Assembly (NCBI GenBank): GCA_041281825.1
Contig: CP166298.1
Location: forward strand, 5,084,001-5,148,000
Direction: 5' to 3'
Origin: Paenibacillus_D tarimensis_A
GTDB lineage: Bacteria > Bacillota > Bacilli > Paenibacillales > Paenibacillaceae
DNA length: 64,000 nucleotides
The translations under genes were made by a program, and so were the position numbers. Under the pieces are notes generated by a model. The model was not told where the DNA came from, searched no databases, and was given only the letters and a program-made list of their open reading frames with translations. Numbering within the stretch: position 1 is the stretch's first letter; each line of letters opens with the position of its first letter. Positions 16,256-24,730 of the stretch are shown here, one piece after another.

Positions 16256-17493
16256 CCAGCCAACACTCCTTTTTTTGCAATTTGTTTTTTCGTATAGTAC
16301 ACCATCGAATATCCGGCTGCGGATATACAGCTGAGCAAAATGTTAATCCCGATCAGCATTTGGTAACCGCTTGTCCAGTCAAATAAAACGCCGCCGCTTA
16401 ACGCACCGATAACGGCTCCCCCCTGGTGAAAAAGGAGAAGCGTTCCCGTATGGAGCCCCATGGATTTCTGCCCTAACGCTTCTCCGGCCACGAGGATCCC
16501 TCCGGGAATGGCGCCGAGGTAGCTTGCTCCAAAAAGAATGGAAAACAGAATCGGCGATACCTCAAAATGGAGGATCAGCGCAATAAAGGCAATAACACGC
16601 AAAACATATAAACTGGCAAGGGCTAATGTCCGTGACATGCGGTCAAGCAAAAAAGCAAACAGCATTCCCCCTCCAAGCTCCAATAAACCCAATAAGCTCA
16701 GGGATGACGCAAAGACAGCATTCCCTACATGCGCATGCTGATGAATGGCCATCAAGTGCATCTCCACGGTCCCCATACTAAATCCGCATGTAAAAAGCGC
16801 AATCATAACAACAACGGTAACCGGGTTTCTGAAATATTCGGAGAAAAGTTTAACCCATCTCTTTTCAGGGAGTTTGGCTTCATTATTTAACGATGGCTCT
16901 TCCGTTTCGGTTCCGCTTCGGTCTTTGATCAACCAAAACGTAAATGGAATCGAGCAAACTCCAATCCATAAGGTAATCGTATATGCGGTCGTCCAATCCA
17001 GCCAATTGCCGTTACTGATAAACAACGGGGTCAATATCGCTAACCCAAGCGAGCTTGCGCTGCTCAGAACCATTAACGCTTTTGCCCGATGGGCGGAAAA
17101 CCACCTTGTTACAAGTACATAACTTGTACTCGCTCCAATTCCCGTCAACCCGGAAAGGCATCCAAGCCCGATAAAAAAACCCCACGGATTCCGAAAAATC
17201 AAAACGACAAGCATCGCGAGAATACCGAATACAGCATTGAGAATCATCATCTTCCGCGGTCCGTACCGGTCGGTTAACCTGCCGCCCACCGGTGAACAAA
17301 CGGCGGTCAGAGCCATGTTAAAAGCCCAAGTCGAACTAAGGAATGCCCGGTTTACCACCAATGCATCCGAAATTTCTTGTTGATAATATGCAATGACAAA
17401 TCTGCTGATCGCGGCAACAAAACCCAATATCCATAGATAGCCCAGCATTCGTATAGCAATTGCTCTTTTGCTTAAAGACATTCTCCCACCCAT
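16252..17493 (-). CDS. Major facilitator superfamily transporter, 12-helix
   Basis: An integral membrane transporter of about 413 residues with the MFS motif A-like loop 'GGRLTDRYGPRKMM' after helix 2 and a second copy 'LFAFLLDRMSRTLA' in the C-terminal half. The overall pattern resembles the oxalate/formate and monocarboxylate branch. An upstream extension of the frame to 17616 is hydrophobic but lacks a ribosome site and would overlap the divergent regulator's promoter region; ATG 17493 or 17481 is more likely. It is coupled to the DJ-1 gene and divergent from a MocR regulator, which is its probable controller. Confidence 0.85.
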   Translation of the reverse strand: MGGRMSLSKRAIAIRMLGYLWILGFVAAISRFVIAYYQQEISDALVVNRAFLSSTWAFNMALTAVCSPVGGRLTDRYGPRKMMILNAVFGILAMLVVLIFRNPWGFFIGLGCLSGLTGIGASTSYVLVTRWFSAHRAKALMVLSSASSLGLAILTPLFISNGNWLDWTTAYTITLWIGVCSIPFTFWLIKDRSGTETEEPSLNNEAKLPEKRWVKLFSEYFRNPVTVVVMIALFTCGFSMGTVEMHLMAIHQHAHVGNAVFASSLSLLGLLELGGGMLFAFLLDRMSRTLALASLYVLRVIAFIALILHFEVSPILFSILFGASYLGAIPGGILVAGEALGQKSMGLHTGTLLLFHQGGAVIGALSGGVLFDWTSGYQMLIGINILLSCISAAGYSMVYYTKKQIAKKGVLAG

Positions 17494-17599
17494 TTTCTCT
17501 TTATTTTCTATCCGCCGGCGGTATAATAAGTTTAGTATGTTTAAGGAATGGAAGGAAAGCACAAAAACAGGGCTCTGTATTGCTACAGTTGGAGGAACG

Positions 17600-18946
17600 A
17601 TGGATAACAAGTACAAAACAATTGTGAACTTTATGATTCGTCAAATGGAATCCGGTGCCATCCGACCTGGACAAAAAATGCCTTCCATTCGTGAACTGGC
17701 CGAGCATTTCGCATGCAGTACGAATACGGTTGCTCATGCCTATCGTACCTTGGAACAAGAGCATCTGGTTTATCCTGTATCCAAAAGCGGATATTACATG
17801 GTGGAAAAGAAGAATACCGATCACCCGCCGTCAAATCGAATCGACTTTACATCGGCCACCCCGAACGCAAAATTTCTTCCCTATCATGAATTTCAACATT
17901 GTTTGCAGCAAGCGACCGCCCAGTATCAAGAAGCGTTATTCGGCTATACGGACCCGCAAGGCTTGCCTTCTTTTAGAAAGCAGCTCCAAAAGTATCTGCA
18001 AAACCACCAGATTTTTGTTGATACAGGGCAATTATGCGTAATCACGGGTGCTCAACAGGCATTATCCATTCTTACGCAGATGCCTTTTCCGAACGGCAAA
18101 GAAGCCATTCTTGTCGAGCAGCCTACCTATATGGGGATGCTTGGCTCGGCCAAAGTACATCAATGCCCCATCATCGGAATCGAACGCTCGGAGCAAGGGA
18201 TCGATCTCGGTTTGCTGGAGAATTATTTCAGAGACGGCGATATTAAATGCTTTTATACGGTGCCGAGATTTCTAAACCCTCTGGGCATCTCCTACAGCAA
18301 GGAACAGAAAAAACACATTGTAAACTTGGCCCGCAAGTACAATGTGTATATCGTCGAGGACGATTATTTATCCGATTTGGAGAGGGATGCGAAAGCCGAT
18401 CCGCTCTATGCGATGGATGACTCCTCCCATGTTATCTATATTAAAAGCTTCTCCAAAATCACAATGCCTGGTTTGCGAATCGGCGTAGCCGTACTTCCTT
18501 TGCGGCTGATGGAAACATTCCTGTCCTTCAAACGGGCATCAGACGTCTTCACCTCCGTCCTGTCTCAGGGAGCAATGGAGATTTATATGAAGTGCGGCAT
18601 GTTTGATCGGCATGTCACGTTAATCCGAGCTAACTATTATGAGAAAATGGTGTTTCTCAAAGAGCTGTGCGAACGGTATTTTACACATCCTGCGGCCAGC
18701 TGGACGATGCCTGAAGCCGGTATATTTATGACACTGACCCTCCATGAGTCCGTTAACGTAACGCGGTTAATCAACAATCTGAGGCGCAGGGAGGTCTATG
18801 TCGCAGACCTGGATCGGCATTTTTTGCCGCTATATCACCGGAACAACAAGATTAAACTTTGCATCATCAACCTGGAAAAGCAGCAAATTGAAATCGGCAT
18901 TCGTACCATCAGCGAGGAGCTGGGGCGCGAAGGAAATTACCGATGA
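17600..18946 (+). CDS. MocR/GntR-type regulator with aminotransferase domain
   Basis: A protein of about 448 residues. The N-terminal GntR winged helix ('AIRPGQKMPSIRELAEHF', 'STNTVAHAYRTLEQEHLVY') is fused to a fold-type I PLP-dependent aminotransferase-like domain. The PLP lysine is in 'YIKSFSKITMPGLRIG', and 'EDDYLSDL' and 'LFGYTDPQGLPSFRKQLQKYL' (in parts) are family features. These regulators bind PLP or an amino compound. The frame is open from 17468, but GGAGG stands 4-5 bases before the ATG at 17600. Its divergent neighbours are an MFS transporter and a DJ-1 protein; regulation of these is inferred. Confidence 0.9.
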   Translation: MDNKYKTIVNFMIRQMESGAIRPGQKMPSIRELAEHFACSTNTVAHAYRTLEQEHLVYPVSKSGYYMVEKKNTDHPPSNRIDFTSATPNAKFLPYHEFQHCLQQATAQYQEALFGYTDPQGLPSFRKQLQKYLQNHQIFVDTGQLCVITGAQQALSILTQMPFPNGKEAILVEQPTYMGMLGSAKVHQCPIIGIERSEQGIDLGLLENYFRDGDIKCFYTVPRFLNPLGISYSKEQKKHIVNLARKYNVYIVEDDYLSDLERDAKADPLYAMDDSSHVIYIKSFSKITMPGLRIGVAVLPLRLMETFLSFKRASDVFTSVLSQGAMEIYMKCGMFDRHVTLIRANYYEKMVFLKELCERYFTHPAASWTMPEAGIFMTLTLHESVNVTRLINNLRRREVYVADLDRHFLPLYHRNNKIKLCIINLEKQQIEIGIRTISEELGREGNYR

Positions 18947-19953
18947 ATATTCCGGGTCAAGCGTATGTCCGCCATTGTCAGCAGACCGCATGCATCGAGA
19001 TCGCAGAGTGTTTTCGCCGTGTTGACAACAACGTTGACAGTGGCCGTGTCGCCGAAGATGCCGCCCGGTATAACCGTTTCCACCTTGCCCAGATCGTCCG
19101 TATCAATGACAATCCGATCTTCTTGAGGGACATGAGCCGACATCACCAAATCCAAAACAACGGGAATGCCCTCCTCGCTCATACCCTGCGAAATCTGGTG
19201 CAGGCCGCATACATCATTCGCTTTGAGCGGGCCTGAAGTCAGCTCCGTATCTTCCGTCGCGATGGCGGGTTCAATACTATTCTGCACATCATGAAACGTC
19301 AGATTAAGAGCGGCTCCGATCAGTCGCAGCGACTCTTCCAATCCGACATGGCCGATCCGGTCTTCGGCTGCCAGCCTCAAGAAATCTTCCGGCGTCATTC
19401 CGATCCCGACTTTCTTCTGAAGCGGTATGCGGCGTCGCGATACATCGACCGACCGATACACCTGTATGCCTTTGATGGTTTCGGTGACGGAGGTCATAAA
19501 TACAGCCAATGCATCCATCACAAAACCCGGATTAATGCCGGTTCCGATGACGACCTGCCGCTTCACGCGTGCATAGGTGTCGATTTCCCGAGAGAGCTCC
19601 GGGTAACGGCTCCATGGATACGACAGCTCCTCGCAAGTGGAAACAATCGAATAACCGTGATCCAGCAGCTCTTTGAACTGCGGCCAGACTTGCCTCAGAT
19701 TGGAGCCGGTTGCATGAAGGGCGAACTTGCGCCCTTCCGAAACGGAAGCTTCGATCTCCGCGACGGAAGCCGAAATCTTAATGCCGACCGCTTCTCCACC
19801 CGCCAGTTCGCCGGCATCCTTGCCGATTTTGTCCGGGTCGATATCTACCGCTCCTATCAATCGGATACTTTCGGATTTCATACAATTCTGAAGGATCTTG
19901 ATTCCTATCGGTCCGAGCCCAAATGCAATTGCATTCATTTTTTCCTCTGTCAT
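18937..19953 (-). CDS. DapB-like NAD(P)H-dependent amine dehydrogenase
   Basis: A 338-residue oxidoreductase with an N-terminal Rossmann fold ('IAFGLGPIGIKILQNCM') and a DapB-like C-terminal domain. It resembles 2,4-diaminopentanoate dehydrogenase-type proteins ('VIGTGINPGFVMDALAVFM', 'GVQVYRSVD'-like 'GIQVYRSVDVSRRR'). That enzyme oxidatively deaminates a diamino acid in ornithine degradation; whether this protein does so is unknown. AGAGAGGGG precedes the ATG. Its 3' end overlaps the convergent MocR gene by 10 bases, and a LysR gene lies upstream. Confidence 0.8.
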   Translation of the reverse strand: MTEEKMNAIAFGLGPIGIKILQNCMKSESIRLIGAVDIDPDKIGKDAGELAGGEAVGIKISASVAEIEASVSEGRKFALHATGSNLRQVWPQFKELLDHGYSIVSTCEELSYPWSRYPELSREIDTYARVKRQVVIGTGINPGFVMDALAVFMTSVTETIKGIQVYRSVDVSRRRIPLQKKVGIGMTPEDFLRLAAEDRIGHVGLEESLRLIGAALNLTFHDVQNSIEPAIATEDTELTSGPLKANDVCGLHQISQGMSEEGIPVVLDLVMSAHVPQEDRIVIDTDDLGKVETVIPGGIFGDTATVNVVVNTAKTLCDLDACGLLTMADIRLTRNIHR

Positions 19954-20101
19954 TCTTGGTTCCCCTCTCTTTACTGTAATGTTTCAAAGGTACCATTGCG
20001 GTAATCAATTAAGAAATATGTATCATTTATAAAGATATAAACGCAGGTTATGAATCCGGTTTTCATAGAAAAAATAGACCCGTTCAGCAACAATGTGCTG
20101 T

Positions 20102-21001
20102 TCAAGTCCCTTTCAATAGATCTAACGCTTCTTTCGCAACCGACGGCATATTCATAGTATTCCAGACGGCGGATATGGAGCTGTAGAGTGACAGGTTATG
20201 AATGTGAAGACCTTTAATATCGAAAGCCGCAAGCAAATTCAACATATCGCCCGGCATGATCGTCACGCCGATGCCGCTGGCAACCAGATTAGCCCTGGTC
20301 AGAATTTCCGGACCGGAACCTACCGTTTTCGGAATAAAGCCTGCAGTTAGGCAAGCTTGCTCCAACAAATAATACAACGAATGTGCATGGTCGGGATCAT
20401 AATGAAGGAATAACTCATCCTTTAACTCCCGCAAATCGATCCCGTCCCTGGCTGCTGCCGGATGCTTGCCGGAGACGACCGCCTTAAGAGGATGCCGCTC
20501 GAATTCCATGTGACGGAGCGGTTTCCGGATGGACTGGGTAATATCAATCGGGGTACGGATGAATGCAAGATGGTATTCGCAACGTTGTACCAGCTCAAGA
20601 CAGTGTATGGATGTCGTTTCTTTCATAAAGAAGGAGATCGTCGGATCCTTCGCCTTCAGCTTCTTGATTAACTCCGGCACAATGCTGCTTGCCGCTGAAG
20701 GAATCGTCGCAATTCGGATGACCGTACTCGGAATCTCGCCCGCATTTTTCAAATCCATAACGATTCTATCAATGTTTTCGAATGACGGCAGCAGGTTTCG
20801 GTACAAATACTCCCCTTCTTCTGTCAAGGACACATTTCGGGTAGAACGGATTAACAGCTTTAAGCCAAGGTCCTTTTCAAGCGCGTTAATTTGCTGGCTT
20901 AAACCAGGCTGAGAAATATGCAGCTGCTGGGCAGCCTGGCTAAAATTAAGGCAGTGTGCGATTTCCAGAAAATATCGGAGCGACAAATAGTTCATATTCA
21001 T
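20102..21001 (-). CDS. LysR-family transcriptional regulator
   Basis: A 299-residue regulator. The helix-turn-helix is at residues 5-60 ('LNFSQAAQQLHISQPGLSQQ'), and the effector domain starts near residue 92 ('TVIRIATIPSAASSIVPEL'). It begins 10 bases after the stop of the methyltransferase upstream, so the two are likely cotranscribed. A plausible target is the DapB-like dehydrogenase downstream, but this rests on position only. Confidence 0.9.
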   Translation of the reverse strand: MNMNYLSLRYFLEIAHCLNFSQAAQQLHISQPGLSQQINALEKDLGLKLLIRSTRNVSLTEEGEYLYRNLLPSFENIDRIVMDLKNAGEIPSTVIRIATIPSAASSIVPELIKKLKAKDPTISFFMKETTSIHCLELVQRCEYHLAFIRTPIDITQSIRKPLRHMEFERHPLKAVVSGKHPAAARDGIDLRELKDELFLHYDPDHAHSLYYLLEQACLTAGFIPKTVGSGPEILTRANLVASGIGVTIMPGDMLNLLAAFDIKGLHIHNLSLYSSISAVWNTMNMPSVAKEALDLLKGT

Positions 21002-21010
21002 TTATCTGCC

Positions 21011-21736
21011 TCACCTTTTTTTCCAGAGCGATGTCCACAAGAAGCTTACGCCAAACACCTCATCAAGTTCTGATTCCTTGACCTGCTCCATCTTGCGCAA
21101 TTCGATGCTCTCAAAATCGACGGAAAACAGTGCCCTGATCTTCTCCTCGGAAAAGGCCAAACCGCCGTTCGTTGTCCGTTCCCGGTAGACATCCCAATCC
21201 GTCATTTCTTTGACCGGACCCCCTTCGCCCTCATGACCGGAGGCGAAACAGGTTATCCCGAATAGTCCTTCGGGCTTCAGCCCTTTGCGGATCATAGCAA
21301 TGTATTGAACCCTGCGATGCGGCAGGAGATGATGCATACAACCGGAATCATACACGAAGTCATATTGTTCTAAAACATCCAATTCAAATACGGATTTACA
21401 TATAAAGCGTACCGAAATCCCCAGCGCATCGGCACGTTCTTGCGCCCAATGGATCGCTTCCTCCGAATAGTCGACCGCATCGACATCAAACCCCGATTTT
21501 GCGAGGAAGATTGCATTTCTGCCCGGCCCGCAGCCAAGATCGAGCGCTTTTCCGGTTGGAATCTGCCCTTTGTTAACATAGGATACGAGGTTCTCGTCCG
21601 GTGAATTGACAAAGAAGGGAACCTGGCGGTTGCGGTCCGAATAGAACTTGTCCCAAAAGCCCGGAGTACCGGAAACGATAGAATCAAGCATCGTCAAGAT
21701 ATCATCGTTGCTCCTAATGATTTCATTCAGCTTCAT
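21011..21736 (-). CDS. Class I SAM-dependent methyltransferase
   Basis: A 241-residue protein with motif I 'ALDLGCGPGRNAIFLAKSG' (SAM binding), the acidic residue after strand 2 in 'VDAVDYSEEAIHWA' and motif 'FVYDSGCMHHLLPHRR'. It resembles thiopurine/tellurite-type small-molecule methyltransferases with an N-terminal cap ('FWDKFYSDRNRQVPFF'). It acts in the cytoplasm with S-adenosylmethionine as donor; the acceptor is unknown. AAGGGTGAGG precedes the ATG. Confidence 0.88.
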   Translation of the reverse strand: MKLNEIIRSNDDILTMLDSIVSGTPGFWDKFYSDRNRQVPFFVNSPDENLVSYVNKGQIPTGKALDLGCGPGRNAIFLAKSGFDVDAVDYSEEAIHWAQERADALGISVRFICKSVFELDVLEQYDFVYDSGCMHHLLPHRRVQYIAMIRKGLKPEGLFGITCFASGHEGEGGPVKEMTDWDVYRERTTNGGLAFSEEKIRALFSVDFESIELRKMEQVKESELDEVFGVSFLWTSLWKKR

Positions 21737-21864
21737 ATGATCCTCACCCTTCTATTATTTCATGCGTTGATGCCGACCTTGTGATGCATGAATACTCTAA
21801 TCCAATTTCCTTTGTTTGTAAATGGCATTATAATAGGATGAGGCAAAAAAATGAGGTGAATCAT

Positions 21865-22416
21865 TTGAAGAAAAAACTTTTAAGTGTCGGACTGCTTGCT
21901 CTCATTGTATTTACGGTCATATGGGAAGGGATAAGGCTGCTGCCGAAATCATATAACGTAACTTTTGAAGGGGTCAAATATCAACTGGGGGCTGAAAATG
22001 CGGATTACATTGAACCTGCGGTCTTGCATATCAACGGCACATTACAAACAAGCTTCACCGGCTCGAGAACGTTCCAAGGGACGATCGATATCGAAGGCGA
22101 AGAGATTCCCGTTCCCGAGAATCAGAGAGAAATTAAGGTTGAGTTCGGTATGACCGGCGGATACGGAATCATGACTTATGGATATTTTGAAGACGGGGAG
22201 CCTCATATATTTAGTTACGGGTCGCTATTTATAAATGAGGATATAAGCAAAATTGCCATTGGCTTACTCGGAAAAAATATGTCCGATGCCGAAAGAAGAG
22301 GCTGGTCTTCCGCTGACGGCTATATGCTAACGGCACCTGCCCGCGACCGTACGGAAGGATTGGAAGTTGCGAATGAGCTGATGAATGAATATTTGCAGGG
22401 AATGATTCTGGAGTAG
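21865..22416 (+). CDS. Hypothetical exported or membrane-anchored protein
   Basis: A 183-residue protein with an N-terminal signal anchor ('MKKKLLSVGLLALIVFTVIW') and a soluble domain with beta-rich stretches such as 'YNVTFEGVKYQLG' and 'GTIDIEGEEIPVPENQREI'. The start chosen is TTG 21865, five bases after GAGGTGA; an in-frame ATG at 21781 has no ribosome site. A TATAAT at 21829-21834 may be its -10 box, but the -35 is poor. No lipobox is seen. Function unknown. Confidence 0.7.
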   Translation: MKKKLLSVGLLALIVFTVIWEGIRLLPKSYNVTFEGVKYQLGAENADYIEPAVLHINGTLQTSFTGSRTFQGTIDIEGEEIPVPENQREIKVEFGMTGGYGIMTYGYFEDGEPHIFSYGSLFINEDISKIAIGLLGKNMSDAERRGWSSADGYMLTAPARDRTEGLEVANELMNEYLQGMILE

Positions 22417-22454
22417 AGTCAGAACAGAGGATTCTATTTGATTTCACTTCTCAC

Positions 22455-22660
22455 CCAAGCGGACACAGAGGCCGCTAATGACCGAAAATCATCTGTTTTC
22501 AGCATGCATCCGGACCCTAATTCCGTTAATTGCACTCCACCGACAGAAATCCCGCTATTTTAGAGCGAATAACGGAACCAGAGTCCGTTCAACGAGCTTG
22601 TATACCCTTTTATCAAAAATAACGGAACCATGGTCCGCTCAGCTCGTGGACGACCCCAGT
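22455..22660. repeat. Cluster of AATAACGGA...TCCG palindromic intergenic repeats
   Basis: At least four units of the family: GCGGACACAGAGGCCGCTAA (22459), CGGACCCTAATTCCGTTAAT (22511), AATAACGGAACCAGAGTCCGTT (22568, core AACGGAACCAGAGTCCGTT) and AATAACGGAACCATGGTCCG (22618). Each has CGGA and TCCG arms around 6-8 bases. They fill the gap between convergent genes and may act as weak transcription barriers. No gene is present in the stretch. Confidence 0.7.
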
Positions 22661-22730
22661 TGACCGCTTGAAACCGCTGAATGAAGCAGGCTGGCGTCGA
22701 CTCTTTGAGTCGTTATGCCGTACCCCAGCC

Positions 22731-23147
22731 TCATGCTTCGGGATGCGGCTTTCTCCCGACAAAGCCTTCATCCCAGCCGTGGTAGTGAGTAATTCGTTCT
22801 TCACCTTGCTTCCAACAAATCAGCACTTCTTCTCCATCCACTACTGCCGGAAAATCAACCAATCCCGGATTAACCATCTTCAGCAGCACGCCTTTAAGGG
22901 CAAAATTATCAATCAGAAGTTTCGCTTCCATCCTCATAAATTCAAGCCGGCTTTCTTCCTCAAAAAACAGGTCCTGTTCGCCGCCTTCTGTACGTCCGCC
23001 AAACTTTTCATGTACGGCTTTTTTCTTCTGCAGCTCCAAGAACTTCTCTTCAAACTGTTTCGTTAATTCCTGCAGCTTCAGTAAATCCTCATTTAGTTGC
23101 GGCAGCAGCGCATTCGCTTCCTGAAGGGTAAACAGTTTCTTTTCCAC
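22731..23147 (-). CDS. DUF2203-family protein
   Basis: A 138-residue helical protein matching the DUF2203 pattern. It has 'FTLQEANALLPQLNEDL' at the N-terminus, a coiled-coil segment rich in Lys and Glu in the middle ('LTKQFEEKFLELQKKKAVHE', in part) and 'GLVDFPAVVDGEEVLICWKQGE' then 'HGWDEGFVGRKP' at the end. Function is unknown for the family. GTG is the start, with AAGGAG upstream. It appears monocistronic and is followed by the palindromic repeat cluster. Confidence 0.85.
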   Translation of the reverse strand: MEKKLFTLQEANALLPQLNEDLLKLQELTKQFEEKFLELQKKKAVHEKFGGRTEGGEQDLFFEEESRLEFMRMEAKLLIDNFALKGVLLKMVNPGLVDFPAVVDGEEVLICWKQGEERITHYHGWDEGFVGRKPHPEA

Positions 23148-23215
23148 GGCTCATCCACTCCTTATCCAAAGTGTACAAAATTATGCCCGTGATTTCCATA
23201 GGAGTAAGGAATCTC

Positions 23216-24151
23216 TTATTGCGACACCATATTCAGGTATTTTTTCAGACCTTGCTTGGCATTCGGATCTCCAGTCCAAACACTTAAGTTCCAGCTCATA
23301 TATCGAAGGCCGAGGTAACGGGCGGCCATCTTGTATTGCCGTATAAATAGTGAATGTGGTATCTCATGCCCCAGTGAAGCCAACGCATCCCGATAATCTT
23401 CGGCTTGTTCAACAGTGAACCGAAGCGGGACATCCAGCAATAGCGATCCGTACCTCGCTTCTTCCCAGTCAATGAACATCACATCTTCATTGTTGTATAC
23501 CAGAACATTACCAGGATTGAGATCATTATGAATGAGAGTATGTGTTCTCTCGTCATTTAAAACCCTGATCATATCATCAGTTATACTTCGGGCAACAGAT
23601 TCGACAGTTGGAACATAGATTCCGAATTCATCCATAAATTGTTCGTTGTTTTTTGCGACTTTCCAGGCGGCTCTCCAACGTTCGTGGATCATGGTGTAAA
23701 TATGATTTTGATCAGCCGGAGCCAACCAAGACAGTTGTTCCCTTTTTCCAAGGTTAGCATGATGGATAAATGCAAGAGCGTGTAGCTCCTTATTTTGCAA
23801 CATTGCAATGTCCAGATTATTATAATCGGTTAAATAATCGACATCCTGGGTGCAGATATAAGCACGGCCTTCGGTTAAATCTTTTGTCCAAGTAAACGGT
23901 ACATTCGCCGATTGGGATAACAGCATACATAATGCTCGACGTTCCGTTATAGTTGCTTTCTTAGAAATAAGGGATATGTCCTTCCTGGCATTATGGTCGA
24001 TAATTCTAACTTTATGCCGATATAAATCCACCGATTGCATCCCCATGCTTACAGGGGTACTGTCGATATTATTCACTTTAGCCGTGGGAGAAATAAAACG
24101 ATGAATTGTTTCCTGAATCAATTCGTTAACATAAATCTCATTCTTTTTCAT
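23216..24151 (-). CDS. Aminoglycoside phosphotransferase-family kinase (APH fold)
   Basis: A protein of about 311 residues with the protein-kinase-like APH/choline kinase fold. The catalytic loop is 'LIHNDLNPGNVLV' (Asp base and Asn) and the Mg-binding segment is 'VMFIDWEEARYG'. The family phosphorylates aminoglycosides, choline, homoserine or other small alcohols. The start is the ATG at 24151, six bases after GGAGG; it overlaps the stop codon of the CWC gene (TAATG), so translation is coupled. There is no reason to call it a resistance enzyme without testing. Confidence 0.82.
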   Translation of the reverse strand: MKKNEIYVNELIQETIHRFISPTAKVNNIDSTPVSMGMQSVDLYRHKVRIIDHNARKDISLISKKATITERRALCMLLSQSANVPFTWTKDLTEGRAYICTQDVDYLTDYNNLDIAMLQNKELHALAFIHHANLGKREQLSWLAPADQNHIYTMIHERWRAAWKVAKNNEQFMDEFGIYVPTVESVARSITDDMIRVLNDERTHTLIHNDLNPGNVLVYNNEDVMFIDWEEARYGSLLLDVPLRFTVEQAEDYRDALASLGHEIPHSLFIRQYKMAARYLGLRYMSWNLSVWTGDPNAKQGLKKYLNMVSQ

Positions 24152-24360
24152 TACCATCCTCCGGATAATCTGATTTGTACGAATCGATCCAGACAATCTT
24201 TGCAAATGCATGCTTTGCCGCGCTGGTCTGGCGGTACCAATTCAAAAATCGCTTCAGGGAATCGTGCCTTGCTGCACCAGCAGGTCGGATGGCCGGCAAT
24301 GTTGCCGCATTGGTTGTCTTTTTTGCAGATCGGGCAATGCTTTGCTGATTTATTTTCCAT
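24151..24360 (-). CDS. Small cysteine-rich CWC-type protein
   Basis: A 69-residue protein with 'KHCPICKKDNQCG', 'HPTCWCSKARFP' and 'ACICKDCLDRFV', the three cysteine groups of the Cys-rich CWC family; these probably bind one or two zinc ions. Function is unknown. It is the first gene of a two-gene unit with the APH-like kinase. Confidence 0.85.
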   Translation of the reverse strand: MENKSAKHCPICKKDNQCGNIAGHPTCWCSKARFPEAIFELVPPDQRGKACICKDCLDRFVQIRLSGGW

Positions 24361-24458
24361 TTATTGTCACCTACACTTTACTTTTGGATTACATGGATTT
24401 AACACCGGAATAAAATTCCGGACATATACTACAATAATAGGAGGAGGTGAATATAGCC

Positions 24459-24566
24459 TTGTATTATGATGAGGACCGCGTACCTTTCGACGAACCGGAT
24501 GAGGTGATCAAAGAAGATACAGTAACCAAAGCAGATGAAGAAGAAAACGGGAAGCAATCGTCGTAA
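24459..24566 (+). CDS. Small acidic protein, 35 residues
   Basis: TTG starts eight bases after a perfect GGAGGTG ribosome site. The peptide begins 'LYYDEDRVPFDEPDEVIK', contains 14 Asp/Glu, and ends 'EEENGKQSS' before a stop that lies inside a terminator stem. The strong ribosome site plus the terminator support expression. A GTG start at 24447 would add four residues. No homologue is recognised; it could be a spore or stress-related short acidic peptide. Confidence 0.6.
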   Translation: MYYDEDRVPFDEPDEVIKEDTVTKADEEENGKQSS

Positions 24567-24585
24567 TGACATTGCTTTTTCTTCG
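24552..24585 (+). terminator. Terminator of the small acidic protein gene
   Basis: AAGCAAT and ATTGCTT form a 7-bp stem around a 12-base loop, followed by TTTTCTTCG. The first arm overlaps the last codons of the short gene. Confidence 0.7.
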
Positions 24586-24730
24586 TTTAATTCTTACCGA
24601 TCTGTTCTACAACAATGAAAGTCCCGTACTTTCACTAACAACCGCGGCGAGGGCACTGCTTTCGGGCGACCACATAACAAAGGATTAGTTGCTATTTATC
24701 CCCTGTAATGATGACCATCCCAAACAATCT

